A DNA stretch of 64,000 bases, from assembly GCA_028641055.1 (NCBI GenBank), contig CM054063.1, positions 45,744,828 to 45,808,827 of the forward strand. The letters are read 5' to 3'. The position numbers were made by a program, and so were the translations under genes. The DNA comes from Alopecurus myosuroides (taxonomy: Eukaryota > Streptophyta > Magnoliopsida > Poales > Poaceae). This document shows positions 48,584 to 59,752 of the stretch, piece after piece; position 1 is the stretch's first letter, and every line of letters starts with the position of its first letter. The notes under the pieces were generated by a model, which worked only from the letters and a program-made list of their open reading frames with translations, did no database searches and was not told the DNA's origin.

Positions 48584-50566
48584 TGATACGTCATAAACGT
48601 ATCCTTAATTTCTGATGTTCCATGTTGTTTTGTTATTGTTTCCCACATGTTTGCTATACACTTTATGTCGTTTTTATCGATTTTCCGGACTAACCTATTG
48701 ACAAGATGCCATAGAGCCAGTTCCCTGTTTTCTGCTGTTTTTAGTTTTAGAGAAGTTGTTCTAGAATTATCTCAGAATTGGAAAATTCAAAAGCCAGAAG
48801 TCTTAGAACTCCCGGAGGGTCTAGGAAGTACCGAACAGACCCGGAGGGGGGCCACAGGGTGGCCACACCATAGGGGGAGCGCGAGTCCCCCCTGTCCGCG
48901 CCACTAGGTCGTGTGGGCCCCTGGCCACCCCCGGCATCGCCCTTTCGCCCATATATACTGCCCGATGCATAAAACCTATAGGGATCGGCCTTTTCCACCA
49001 AAAACATCCGTAGCTCCTCCGTCGCTGCCGTCAAGTTTCGGGGGACAGAAATCTCTGTTTCGACACCCTCCCGGGACGGGGAAGTGCCCCCGGAGCCATC
49101 TCCATCGACTCCACCGCCATCTTCATCACCATTGCTGTCTCCTATGATGAGGAGGGAGTAGTTCTCCCCCGGGGCCGAGGGTTCTACCGGTAGCTGTGTG
49201 TCTCATCTCTCTCTCCCATGGTGTGATCTTTATGTGTTCATGAGCTTTGTAATCTAGTTGAATATGTAGATGTACTCTTCATCTGTTATGCTACTCAAGT
49301 GGTTTTGTTATGAGATCTCCGTAGACACTTTGATCACGGTGTAAAGGTGACAGTGTGTGCACCGTGTGGTTTAGCATGATATTTATATCTTGTGTTGCAT
49401 GACCCTATGAAATTGTGGCGTTTGTTTAGTACCTTATAGGGTGCTCATAGTGACAGCGTGGGGTTAACTAGACATGGGAATACAGACTTGAGGAGTGCTG
49501 TTACAACCCTACAAAATGAATTGGTGTTTGTTATTCGACCGGAGAGTGGTTCAGAGTAGCATAGTGAAAAGATAATATTGATGCATTCAATTATGTTATC
49601 ATTGTTGAGAGTGTTCACTAGTGAAAGTCATGGAAAAAAATAGCACGCTATTTCGACGCTAATAGCACGAAATAGCATATCTGGAGGGTTCACGCCAAAT
49701 ATTAACACTTTTGCTCGCTATTGCGCTATTCACAAAATATCATGCTATATCACGCTAAAACAGCGTAACGTTATAGCGCGCTATTATTTTTTCTAGTCTA
49801 ACGGGTCAAATACTCGAGTTTTCTACCTTAGTAAGAAGAAAAAAGTTGATGCATGTTTTTCGTGGCGATAAAAAACAATCGTCAAGGTGACATCGCTAGG
49901 TTTATAATTCTAAATAAGTAACTTATACTATGTTATTACCCCGTGTATTGTTGATGTTAGGATCTAACAAACTAGAGAACAATTTTTTATGTGGTTATAG
50001 ATATATTGTTCTGATATTTTTAGACTACATCATTTATTTTTGTTGAAATCCTTCAAAATTTTCAGATATATTTGGTAGTTTTGTCAAAACGCTATTTTGA
50101 TATAGCACGCTATTATCACGCTATATCTTGCATAGCATCTGTTGGAGGCTGCCGCTATTTCTCATAGCACGCTATTTTTTTCCTTGGTGAAAGTATAATC
50201 CCCAGGCCTTGTTTCTAAGCATCGAAACACCGTTTACAACCTGTTCTGCTACATGTTTGCTTGCTTCCATTTTTATTTCAGATTTCTATTATCACTTATA
50301 ATTATCCATACTACTTGTATTTCACTCTCTTCGCCAAACTAGTGGACCGATACAACTGACAATTGTATTAGGTGTGTTGGGGACATAAGAGACTTCTTGT
50401 ATCCTAATTGCAGGGTTGCTTGAGAGGGATACCTTTGAACTCTTCCTCCTTGAGTTCGATAAACCTTGGGTAATCCACTTAAGGGAAACTTGCTGCTGTT
50501 TTACAAAAACCTCTGCACTTGGAGGCCCAACACTGTCTACAAGAATAGAAGCGTGCATAGACATCA
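48584..50566 (+). repeat. 5' LTR of the Athila-type element (with hAT insertion)
   Basis: Begins TGATACGTCATAAACG and ends ATAGACATCA, followed by the primer-binding site. Without the hAT-like insertion and its duplication it is about 1.42 kb. The first 400 or so bases match 7685 onward; the remainder is of a different subtype. Confidence 0.78.
49629..50186. mobile_element. hAT-like non-autonomous element
   Basis: 558 bp with inverted ends CATGGAAAAAAATAGC and CAAGGAAAAAAATAGC (15 of 16 match), flanked by the 8-bp duplication GTGAAAGT (49621-49628 and 50187-50194). The length of the duplication and the CA start fit the hAT superfamily. The interior repeats short TAGCACGCTAT-type palindromes many times. 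No transposase. Confidence 0.83.
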
Positions 50567-50576
50567 AGCTCTTCTC

Positions 50577-50594
50577 TGGCACCGTTGCCGGGGA
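50577..50594 (+). other. Primer-binding site (tRNA-Asp-like)
   Basis: TGGCACCGTTGCCGGGGA follows the LTR by ten bases. It differs by one base from the TGGCGCCGTTGCCGGGGA form known from Athila elements, usually attributed to tRNA-Asp. Confidence 0.7.
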
Positions 50595-50705
50595 GGTAAG
50601 GTAAAAGGTATTCACATCCTCGGGTGTGAGTGCTCGAAGTTATTTCCTTTAGATTCTGCAATTATATCTTTTTGTTTCTTGTTTTATTTTAACTAGTTAG
50701 GCTTA

Positions 50706-51584
50706 ATGGAAAACAACAAAAATATGAGAGAGCTTTATAATCTTTATCTTGAGTTAGGACATGAAGTGTTCGAAGAGAAAATTAAAAAACCTATGGAGCT
50801 TTATTTGCATGCTAGTAGCATTGTTATTAGTATGAATTCTTTGAACACCATTATTGCTAATGCTATGGAAAAGTCTAAGCTTGGGAAAGCTGGTTTTGAT
50901 GAATATGATATTTTTAGCCCCCCAAGTTTTGAGGAGGAAATTTTCTTTGATGATACTTTTCCTTCAATATATGATGATTATGATTACAATATGCCTCCTA
51001 TATTTGATTACTATGGTGATGAGAATAATAATGATAGCTATTTTGTTGAATTTGCTCCCACTATTATTAATGAGAATAACTATGCTTATGTGGAGAGTAA
51101 TGATAATAATTTTATGCCTGATCAGGATAAAAATGATTTATGTCATAGCTATATTGTTGAGTCTATTCATGATGCCACTGAGAATTATTTTGAGAGAGGA
51201 AAATATGGTTATGGAAATCTTCACATTATTAAATTTCCTCTCTTTATGATGAAAGTTTTGAGATTTCTTTTGTGTTGCTTCTATATGCTGGTTTCTTTAA
51301 GAACCACTGGTCATTATGAAATAGGAAGACACATTTTCATATATTTCAATAATATTAAGTCTCCTCCCGTTATTTTGAAATTTTTGAAGTTGCATTTGTT
51401 TTGCCTTCCTATGCTAGATTTGTGCTTCATTGATTTTTTTTCTTACAATAATCCTATGCATAGGAAGAGTGATAGGTATAAACATGTTTTATATATATGC
51501 TTCTTGATGCTCTCCTTTATTTTTCAACTCTTATTCTTATGTGAGCATCTTCTCAAATTATCATGCCTAGCTAAAAGGCGTTAA
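50706..51584 (+). CDS. Unknown protein of the Athila-type non-autonomous element
   Basis: A 292-codon frame starting MENNKNMRELYNLYLE shortly after the primer-binding site. The first 175 residues are acidic and rich in Asp, Asn, Tyr and Phe. The C-terminal third (about 205-285) is strongly hydrophobic with two or three possible membrane segments, and the end is CLAKRR. The stop coincides with the GGCGTTAA motif that also opens the tail of the left element. It lacks gag, protease and RT motifs. I recall similar ORFs in Triticeae repeats, but no function is known. An envelope-like role is conceivable but unsupported. The AT-rich codon use is like the rest of the element. Confidence 0.5.
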   Translation: MENNKNMRELYNLYLELGHEVFEEKIKKPMELYLHASSIVISMNSLNTIIANAMEKSKLGKAGFDEYDIFSPPSFEEEIFFDDTFPSIYDDYDYNMPPIFDYYGDENNNDSYFVEFAPTIINENNYAYVESNDNNFMPDQDKNDLCHSYIVESIHDATENYFERGKYGYGNLHIIKFPLFMMKVLRFLLCCFYMLVSLRTTGHYEIGRHIFIYFNNIKSPPVILKFLKLHLFCLPMLDLCFIDFFSYNNPMHRKSDRYKHVLYICFLMLSFIFQLLFLCEHLLKLSCLAKRR

Positions 51585-54254
51585 AGAAAAGCACTTCTTG
51601 GGAGATAACCCATGGTTTTATTTTTGCTTATTTTTTCTCTGTTTTCTTTGAGTCAAGGGGTTGTATACTTATATATAAACTTATTTTTATCTTTATTTTC
51701 ATGTTTCAGTAGTGCCAAGTAAGGTTTCTGACGAGAGTTGGATTTGGTTTTCGGATTTCTACGCAGGAAACAGATTTCTGCTGTTCACGTAAAAATTCGT
51801 ATAATTCACAGAAAAATCAGAATGACCTGAATTTTTGTGTGCTTATGCCTTAGTTAATTCCGCTTTTTTTTTGTTCTTTAAGTTTCTTGATCTGAGGAAC
51901 GTAAGTGCCTTGAAAAAATTCGTCTTTACAGACTGTTCTGGTTTTGACAGATTCTGCCATTTTTCTTGCATTTGCTCTTTTACTATGTCAAGTGGATTTC
52001 TTTGCTTCACGAAACATCAGTGGATGTAGATAATGTTTAAAAGTATCAATAGCACTTGTGCCATACAGAACCAATGGATTTTAATTGTTTCACTAACCCT
52101 CTAATGCGAATTACTGTTTGAGTATGGTGTGAAGGAAGTTTTCAAGTGTCAAGAGAAGAGGTGATATATATGATCAAGAAGAGTGCAAGGTCAAAGCTTG
52201 GGGATGCCCCAGTGGTTCATCCAAGCATATTTTTGGAAGACTCAAGCATCTAAGCTTGGGTATGCCCAAGGCATCCCCTTCTTCATCAACTATCTATCAG
52301 GTCACTTCTCGTGAGGCTATATTTTTATTCGGTCACATCATATGAAGTTTTCTTGGAGCATTTGTTTGTTTATCTTTGTTTTATTTGTTTTCCTTGCTTC
52401 AATAATATCATTGGACCTAACATCCTTGTTTGGGAGAGAGACACGCTCCGCTTTTTCGTTTTGAATACTCGTTATGCTAGTATTCTTAGTTTTTCTTCTA
52501 GTTACTGCAAAAATTCATGTTCAGCTCTTGTTTTCATTGCATCTCTTATTCAGAGCTATTAGTTTTAGTAGTTTTATTTGAGTACTCTCATGTTTTATTT
52601 CTGTAGCATCTAGATAATTTTTGTTAAAGCATATTTTGTATGGTGCTTGTTGGGAAAAGAAACTGTTGCTTGAAGTAGATTTTTTAACGGTGCAAGTAGA
52701 AGCTTGTATAGACTATGACTAGAATTTTTCATGTCATGCTAGATGTTATTTTTAGTTCTAAAGCCTTGTGGTTATTGAGTAGCATGATTAGTATCAAATA
52801 GCTGAGAGTGTTTAAAGTGCCATTGAAAGAATCATGAGTTGTTCTTTTCATATTGAAGCATAAATTTGTGGTATTCTCCTTTGAATGTTTTATTTGGTTG
52901 ACTTGGCGCATGCTCACACCATGTTTATGACTATAAACCAGTCACTTATAGCCTACATGATCATTTATTTTTTGAACTTGTGGTACCACTTATGCTTTGA
53001 TTAATGATGTTTATGTCTCTATGCATGATTATGGCTCTTATGCTCTCTTGATTTGTCGCTTCCAGTCTTTTGCTAGCCTCCACCTGTACTGAGTATGAGC
53101 TCTACTCGTGCATCCAACTCCCAAAAACCAAAGTTTTTCCATTGTGTCCACCATACCTACCTACATGTGGTAGTTAACTGCCACTCCAAAGTAAATTGCT
53201 CATGTGCTACCTTTAAAACTTTCAAAATTACTCCTGTTTTGTGTTCTTTTTTTGCTCATGAGGACGTAAATAGAGAATATTTATCTCACTTGTTGATTGG
53301 ATTTCACACCCTGGACTAGTGGCTTCATACGCTTATCCAATTGATAGAAGAGCTGGCAGCGGGGTGCCCAACCCCAAATTAATATAAACAAATTCTCTTC
53401 ACTATTTCCCCCCTGATTTATCAGTCAAAGCATAATTGTGTAAACAAAAGAGAAACATGGACGACCTTCTACCCAGATGCGTCCTTCATATGGGATCCGC
53501 TCTTGTGAAATCTAGTTGGCTTGTGACGTACTGTATTTTTTGTTTACCATTAGTTGACACTAGCATACACCTCTCTTAAAATATAGACACTCCTCCACGG
53601 TATGTGATTGTTGGCAGGCACCCGATAATTCGGTTAGCCATGGTTTCTGTAAGATGGATGGGAGGAGTGTCAAATTTTTTACACCTATGTTTAAAAAAAT
53701 AAAAGCTCTAGCACATGAGTGATCCATGCTTCCCTCTGCAAAGGGACTTTCTTTTAATTTTATGTTGAGTCTCCATCTTCTAACTTTATGCACAATTGAG
53801 AGAGCATAGTTGCCATTCTGAGTTTTATGTGCATTTGTCCCAGAAACATTATTAATTGATTCATGATGTGTTATTGCTAGTTGTCTAATTATTTGTTCTA
53901 GTCTTCCTCATGAACTTTAAAGGTGTCCTAGAATTTATGTTTTATCCCACTCTTAAGGACTAGCGAAATACCATTTTTCCATGCTTTCTCTATACTTGAA
54001 GAAAACATATATATTTCGTTGCATTGTTAATCATGATCTTTTATTTTTGTTACTTCTCATGATGCAAGATGATTGCTATGATTTATTATTAAAGTTTTAT
54101 TTATCATGCTTATGTTTAAATTCTATGATCTCAGGGTACATATGCTTTTACATGATTGATGATCAAGTTTATGTTGGTAGCATGTCACCTCAGAAATTAT
54201 GTGTTTTTATCGTTTACCTACTCGAGGACGAGTAGGAACTAAGCTTGGGGATGT
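51585..54254 (+). other. Non-coding tail of the second Athila-type element
   Basis: Same order of motifs as 5082-7684 throughout, with small indels. One is an insertion of about 110 bases near 53581-53692 (CTCCTCCACGG ... GGGAGGAGTG), which may be a small separate element. No supported gene. Confidence 0.68.
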
Positions 54255-54338
54255 TGATACGTCATAAATGTATCCTTAATTTATGATGTTCCATGTTGTT
54301 TTCTTATTGTTTCCCACATTTTTGCTATACACTTTATG
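54255..54338 (+). repeat. Truncated 3' LTR
   Basis: The first 84 bases of an LTR matching 48584 onward. It breaks at CACTTTATG, after which copia sequence starts. Confidence 0.85.
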
Positions 54339-54857
54339 AAGGAATATGACATCTATGGGAACCGGGTTGATCACAAGTTCAAGAGGTACTATGTGAAGAA
54401 GAAGACCACTCCACTTGCTTCTGTGGATTTTTTCATGCCAGATGCTCGTAGGAGCAGTTATGCCTCTAGGGGAGCGTCTAGGGGACGTAGGCCCCCTGCT
54501 CCTGCCTTCTCCTCTAAGGTGAAGGAGCTCAGCTGGTTTCAGCGTACCATCCTCTGCATGAAGGTGGATATTCGCAAGGAGCAGTACAATGGTTATCGCA
54601 GAGAGCACGTGGTAGAAGGGACCCAACATCATATATTACACCATGTTCGTGGTACTCCCAGTTCTCCTCCTGCTATCCCTCATACTTTTTCCTACTCTCG
54701 GTGGAACTTGGACACTTATAGATACCCGTGTGCTGATTTGGAGATCTCTCTCTACCATGCACCGCCTGTTGAGAAGCCTGAGGGTGGTGATGATGATGAG
54801 GAGCAATACATCTCGAGTGAGGAGGATGGCTTGGAGGACCATCACGACTCAGAGTGA
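54339..54857 (+). pseudogene. 3' coding fragment of the Maximus-type element
   Basis: A frame of about 170 codons (YDIYGNRVDHKFKRYYVKKK ... SSEEDGLEDHHDSE) lies upstream of the polypurine tract. Its position fits the extra 3' coding region of SIRE/Maximus-type elements. It is rich in Arg, Ser and Pro with an acidic end. The apparent start Met at 54336 belongs to the truncated Athila LTR, so the natural 5' part is missing. Function unknown. Confidence 0.55.
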
Positions 54858-55356
54858 CTTCTTTTGGACGAGTAGCATCGCTCCTCTTCCTTTTTGGTAT
54901 CTCGATGCCAAAGGGGGAGAAGTAGTTCTATTAGGAGTATCCATGGGATTTGCATGGGTCAGACACAAGCATATGCTCTTATCATTCGTTTAGAGCTTGT
55001 GTCCATTTATCGTGTGTTTTTATGATTTTAACTAATTGCTTTTATTTGCGTCTTCTCTTAGTGTGATACTTGTGGATAATCTATTATTATTATGTGTTGA
55101 TAACTATGTTATGATGAGAGTGTTGTGATATCTATCTAGTATCATCTTATATGCAAGGTTTATTCTCAACCATATCTCATTATCCTGTCTCATATCTTGC
55201 AAAGTATCATCTTTTTGCAATGACCCGTTTGTTGTGCATCTAGATGATTGTAAAATTTTATCTAGGCAAACACTTAGGGGTAGCTCCTATATCTCTTGCT
55301 TAGTTGATTTTATCACAAATCCTTGTGTTGTCATCTAACACAAAAAAGGGGGAGAT
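54858..55356 (+). other. 3' untranslated region and polypurine tract of the Maximus-type element
   Basis: Contains GATGCCAAAGGGGGAGAAG near 54906, a motif commonly seen in the 3' region of these elements, and the polypurine tract AAAAAAGGGGGAGA at about 55342-55355 directly before the LTR. No gene. Confidence 0.75.
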
Positions 55357-56533
55357 TGAAAGCGCATTTTCTATCCCTCTATTTTTTTGTGTTACTTAAC
55401 AACACAAGTGATATTTAATTGTGTGTTAAGTGGTGCATATCTTTCAGATAATCTTTCTACCACCTAGCATCAAAAAGGAAGAAAGAAACCTCGGAATTAT
55501 GTTCTGGTGTCAAAGGGATATTTGGCCTGGAGAGGCCCCCAGGGGCCGGATAATCCTCCCATAGAAATCCAGAGAGTGTCTGAGGTGGGGGTGGGTGCGG
55601 CTCGCAGGAGCCCAAAGGGATTTTGGGCCGGATATTCGGCCCCCAGGAATTCGCCAAAGTCTAGAGGCTGTCTGGAGTGGAGCGAGAAGCGCAAATTTCA
55701 ACTGGCCCTCAGGCCTATTTAGGCCGAAGTATTTGGCCGGAGGGCCAGATAATTCGGGGGACCGGATATTCCGCCCAAACTTGGGCCAGATAATCCGCCG
55801 TAAAGAAGCTGCAACGACCATATTTCGAGAGGGGCTATAAATACCCCTCTCCTTCTTCCACCTCCAGCTAGTTCGTCTAGGCCATTAAATGCATATTTAT
55901 TGAGCTCACAAAATCCCTAGATCTCGCAATCCCTCCACCCAAACTCGTTGATCTTTGGAGGATTGAAGGAGAAGGCCCCGATCTACATCTTCACCTACTC
56001 CTTTATTTCCCCCTCATTCACTTGAGAGATCTAGTCTAGGGTTTCCTTGTAGAAAAACTAGACCTCATTGCTACTTGTGGTGATTGTTGGTGATTCTTGG
56101 GAGCCCCCAATTTGGTTTTGGGTGTGTGTCCAAGCTCGTTGTAAATGACTCGATTCCTTCCTCAAAGGGGGTCAATATTGGAAGTTGGACCAGGCCTTTG
56201 TGACGGCGTTCATCGGAGAATAGGGTGAGGCCTTTGTGGCATTGAGTAGGCCTTCTGGCGAAACTCACACCCCTCCAACAAGACGTACTCCCCTCAAAAG
56301 AAGGAATTCGGGATTACATACTTGTCTCCGCGTGCTTTCATCATCGGTTATCTCGTTCCATCTCCTTTACTTTGAGTTTGTATCTTGTTTATTGTTGTTC
56401 TTATCATATAGGTAAATTCACCTTAGTTGCATTTCTAGAGAATTTACCTTTGTGTCAAGCCTTAAATTGAAGAAAAACTAAAATTGGTCGTAGCACCTAT
56501 TCACCCCCTCTAGGCGCCCATACTATTCGTTTA
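55357..56533 (+). repeat. 3' LTR of the Maximus-type element
   Basis: 1177 bp, from TGAAAGCGC to GTTTA, followed by the duplication ACAAG. It contains GGATATTC(C/G)G repeats and a CTATTCACCCCCTCTAGGCG segment near the end, as expected for this LTR type. Shorter than the 2.58-kb solo LTR at 35306, so it is a deletion derivative or another subfamily. Confidence 0.82.
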
Positions 56534-56538
56534 ACAAG

Positions 56539-57240
56539 TTTGACCGCAACCGCGCTAGGTGAGACGATGCCCGCAACAACATCACACAACAATGTGTTGA
56601 TAGATCTTAGGCGGGGTGTGAGCTTCACAAGGCTTTCAACTCCGAAGAAGTCAAACCATGCGGAGCATTCTGCTTCGCTCATCACAGCCGCAAGACCAGG
56701 AGGCCGAAGGGTTTTAAGATTACAGTTGAAACACCCAAGTATGACGGCCTCGAGGAGCTGGAAACTTGGTTGGAACATTACTTGACGGCTGTGCGGTGCC
56801 AAGGAGGTACCTACACCTACAACCCATCGGCTCTGGACGAGCCTGGCTCAACCGCTTACCCGCCGACATGTTCGAGTCATGGGATGACTCGGTCTACGAC
56901 TTCACTACAACTTCAAGACAACGTACAAGAGGCCGACCACCATTGAGGAGCTCTTATATTGCAAGCAAGATCCAAGCAACACGATACGCTCTTACATCCA
57001 ATGCTGGACCATCAAGAGGAAATTTGCGGAGGATATCTCCGAGGCGACCGTAGTAGACTCCTTCAAGTGCGGCCTTCGAAGGCTTCAACTCAAGGAGGAA
57101 GCGGGATAGTCCAAGGCGAAAACCTTCTGTTAGCTAATGGACATCATGAGTCGATGGGTGGACGGCGAGGAGTCGTTGTGGAATGAGCGCCAACACTATT
57201 CGAAAGATAAAGACATGTACGTTAAGTACCAAAAAGATTC
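56539..57240 (+). pseudogene. Gypsy gag remnant
   Basis: In shifting plus-strand frames the sequence matches a Ty3/gypsy capsid region (Retrotrans_gag, Pfam PF03732): YDGLEELETWLEHYLTAV near 56740, AWLNRLPADMFESWDD near 56845, then KRPTTIEELLYCKQDPSNTI near 56930 and CWTIKRKFAEDISEATVV near 57000. At least two frameshifts are needed to connect them. It continues the gypsy interior interrupted by the 16-kb element at 40362. Confidence 0.72.
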
Positions 57241-58253
57241 AGGACGTAGAGTGTATGAAATTGTGACACTTACATTCCATGTTCTTGGAAGAAACTACGT
57301 CCACGAAGGAAAATGAGTCTTAAATGATTTTCAAACCCGTGAGGACTGAGGAACATAGATTTTTGAATCTAAAACTAATCTGTTTGAGACTGTTTTTTTG
57401 AAAATTTGCATCATGTCTATGACCGTTGGTCATGACATTAGTCAGTGCATGAAAACCCACAATATTTTCTTACCCGAGCTTGCTGAGTAACACTCGTTAC
57501 TCAACCCTTCCGTTGATCATTTTCTTAGACTTTGAGGAGGCCAACAATGACATCAACGATCAATTGACAGAAGATCAGGAGTTCTACTATGAAGCACCAA
57601 ACCTATCTGGAGGAATCAAAGGAGTCAATTACATCATCACCTATGAAGGAAATGATAATGAAGAAGACGAGTCAGAGGAGTAGTTAAGCGAGTCTAGACT
57701 AGCATTAGAAAGAAGTCTAGTCGAGCAGCTCTAGGACCTAACCTGTTGAGATATCATGGCCTTCTCTTTACTTTTGCAGGTGACTTTGAACCGTTCAATC
57801 TTCCCCAGATGGCCGAGGAAGATTTTGAAGAGTTTATTAGTTTTTAGCTTGTAATAATAAGCAATGTGAACTAGTGGACCCATAATATTTTTTGTTGTAC
57901 TACTCTGAGTGATATAATATTTATGGAGGACTTCCGTAAGTTTTATGTCAACGACTGTGCACTACACATGCAGTGATGTACAGGGTCACGACACGGGATC
58001 CTGATCCTTGTCCCGGACGTCCCAAATTTTTCTGGCAACTACGGGTCGGTGCCGCCGTTAGCTTGGAGAAGCTATCGGTGCCACCGTTGACTTGGAGAAG
58101 CTGTCAGAGTCGGTATATGAGTTGATGCTTGATGGGTTCGTTTGACAGAAAACAATTTTTTTTCCTACGCGAAGAACACCTGAAGGGTCCAAGATCTAAT
58201 CTAGAAGATGTAAGCAACGGGTAAAGAGAGAGTGTTAGATGAACTTACCCTCG
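57241..58253. other. Unassigned repeat-derived sequence
   Basis: No gene I can support. A 67-codon acidic frame (57480-57683) follows no known domain. TGATGTACA near 57974 followed by GGGTCACGACACGGG may be an LTR end with adjacent leader, but no partner was found. From about 58135 (ACAGAAAACAA, CCTACGCGAAGAAC) the sequence looks like a copia LTR in minus orientation, interrupted at 58258 by a solo LTR. Confidence 0.35.
58047..58104 (+). repeat. 29-bp tandem duplication
   Basis: Two head-to-tail 29-base copies starting CGGTGCC(G/A)CCGTT and containing CTTGGAGAAGCT, with a few differences between them. Confidence 0.8.
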
Positions 58254-58258
58254 AAGAC

Positions 58259-59747
58259 TGATACGTCCATTTTGCATCGCTATTTTATATTGTTATTTTC
58301 CGTTATTCATCGATATATTTCATGTTATGATGCACCACTTATGTTATTTTATCTTATTTTGCATGATTTATAATTTTGGGAGAAGAAACACCGGAACCAG
58401 AAATCTGATGAAAAAAGCATCGTCAGGACACCCTATTTCAGAAGATCAGAAGAAGATGGGGGGACACCGGAGGAGTCTTAGAAGTTCCGAGGAGGAAGCC
58501 AGCCAGAAGGGCACCCAGAGGGGGCCACCTAGGGCCCACACCACCAGGCGGTGCTCCCCCTCTGGCCGCGCTTGGGGGTGGTCTGCCCCCTGGCCCACTC
58601 CTGGATGCCCCCTTTCGCGTACTTGATCCCTAGGGAACCCTAAGACCGAATACATCGTCAAAGAATTATTTCGCCTCCGCCTCGGGGCGGAAAACAACAG
58701 AGAGAGAAAAGCTCTCTGGCAGGGAGAAATCTGCCGGGGAAATTCCTCCCCGGAGAGGGGAAATCATCACCATCGTCACCGTCATCACTCCGGGCTTCAT
58801 CGAGATCATCATCATAATCATCCTCATCACCAACACCGTCACCGTTGCCACCCACCTTAATCCCTCTATAACAATTAGGGGTATTTATCGTTGTTCTTCA
58901 TTAGATATCTCTCCTGGTGTGGATTACTTGTTAGTAGTTGATGCTTGTGAGATTTATCGGTGTTTACACTTTATGACCAGATTGTTATTATCCATTATAT
59001 CACCTCTGATTATGATCCATATGATGTCTCGTGAGTAGTTCGTTTATTTTTTGAGGACATGGGATAAGTCATAATGTCAGTAGTGAAGTTATGTTGAAGT
59101 AATATGTTGTGGTGCTATTCTTCTAGTGGTGTCATGTGAACGTCGACTACCTGATACTTAACCTTTATGGGCCTAGGAGGATGCATTGTGTGTTTGGCTA
59201 CTAATCGTGGGGTTGCCGGAGTGACAGAAACCTAAACCCTTGTTAGGAAACCAATGCACGAGGGAGTGTAGGATCCTGGAGTTTTAAGGTTGTGGTTAGA
59301 TTTATCTTAATTACTTTCTTGTATTTGCGGATGCTTACGAGGGATATAATCACAAGTATGTATTAGTCCTAGTTGGGCGGTGCATTAGCATAGGTTCACC
59401 CACACAACACTTCATGAACCAATAAATATTAATCAGCCGTAATGAAGCGAAAGCACTTGACGAAATTCCCATGTGTCCCCGAGAACGTTTGGTAGTAATA
59501 AGTAGAACAAACGTCTTGTCCTTTGCTCTCAAAAGGACTGGGCCACTCGCTGCAATATTATCTACTGTTATTTATTTACTCGCACTTTATTTATCTGTTA
59601 TATAAAAAACATCTAAAACCCCGTTTGCTAGTGTTTAGAGTGAATAATTTATCCAACCTGCTTGTCAACACCTTCTGCTCCTCGTTGGGTTTGACACTCT
59701 TATTTATCGAATTACTATGATACAACCCCTATACTTGTGGGTCATCA
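58259..59747 (+). repeat. Solo LTR (TGATACGTCCATTTT family), plus orientation
   Basis: 1489 bp from TGATACGTCCATTTTGCATC to GTGGGTCATCA, with the duplication AAGAC at 58254-58258 and 59748-59752. Same family as the inverted copy 37185-38691. Confidence 0.9.
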
Positions 59748-59752
59748 AAGAC

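Larger units (their letters stand above)
48584..54338 (+). mobile_element. Athila-type non-autonomous element, 3' truncated
   Basis: The 5' LTR (48584-50566), primer-binding site, one unknown ORF (50706-51584), non-coding tail, polypurine-like AAGCTTGGGGATGT and the first 84 bases of a 3' LTR (54255-54338) are all present. It lies inside the copia protease region. The 3' truncation coincides with loss of the copia pol, so one deletion probably removed both. No RT or integrase. Terminal duplication cannot be tested. Confidence 0.78.
40363..56533 (+). mobile_element. SIRE/Maximus-type Ty1-copia element with nested insertions, pol deleted
   Basis: Outer borders are TGAAAGCGC at 40363 and GTTTA at 56533, with the duplication ACAAG at 40358-40362 and 56534-56538. 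In order: 5' LTR remnant (with solo LTR 40438-41773), gag and start of protease (with solo LTR 42253-46975), an Athila-type element 48584-54338, a 3' coding fragment, a polypurine tract and the 3' LTR. Integrase, RT and RNase H of this element are absent. About half of its present length is later insertions. Confidence 0.8.

Noticed and set aside
50706..51584. Envelope-like gene of an Athila element
   Set aside because: Hydrophobic C-terminal segments alone do not make an envelope; the ORF sits in the gag position, not after pol, and lacks a signal peptide.
54336..54338. ATG at 54336 as the true start of the 173-codon frame
   Set aside because: Those bases belong to the truncated Athila LTR; the coding fragment was joined to it by a deletion.
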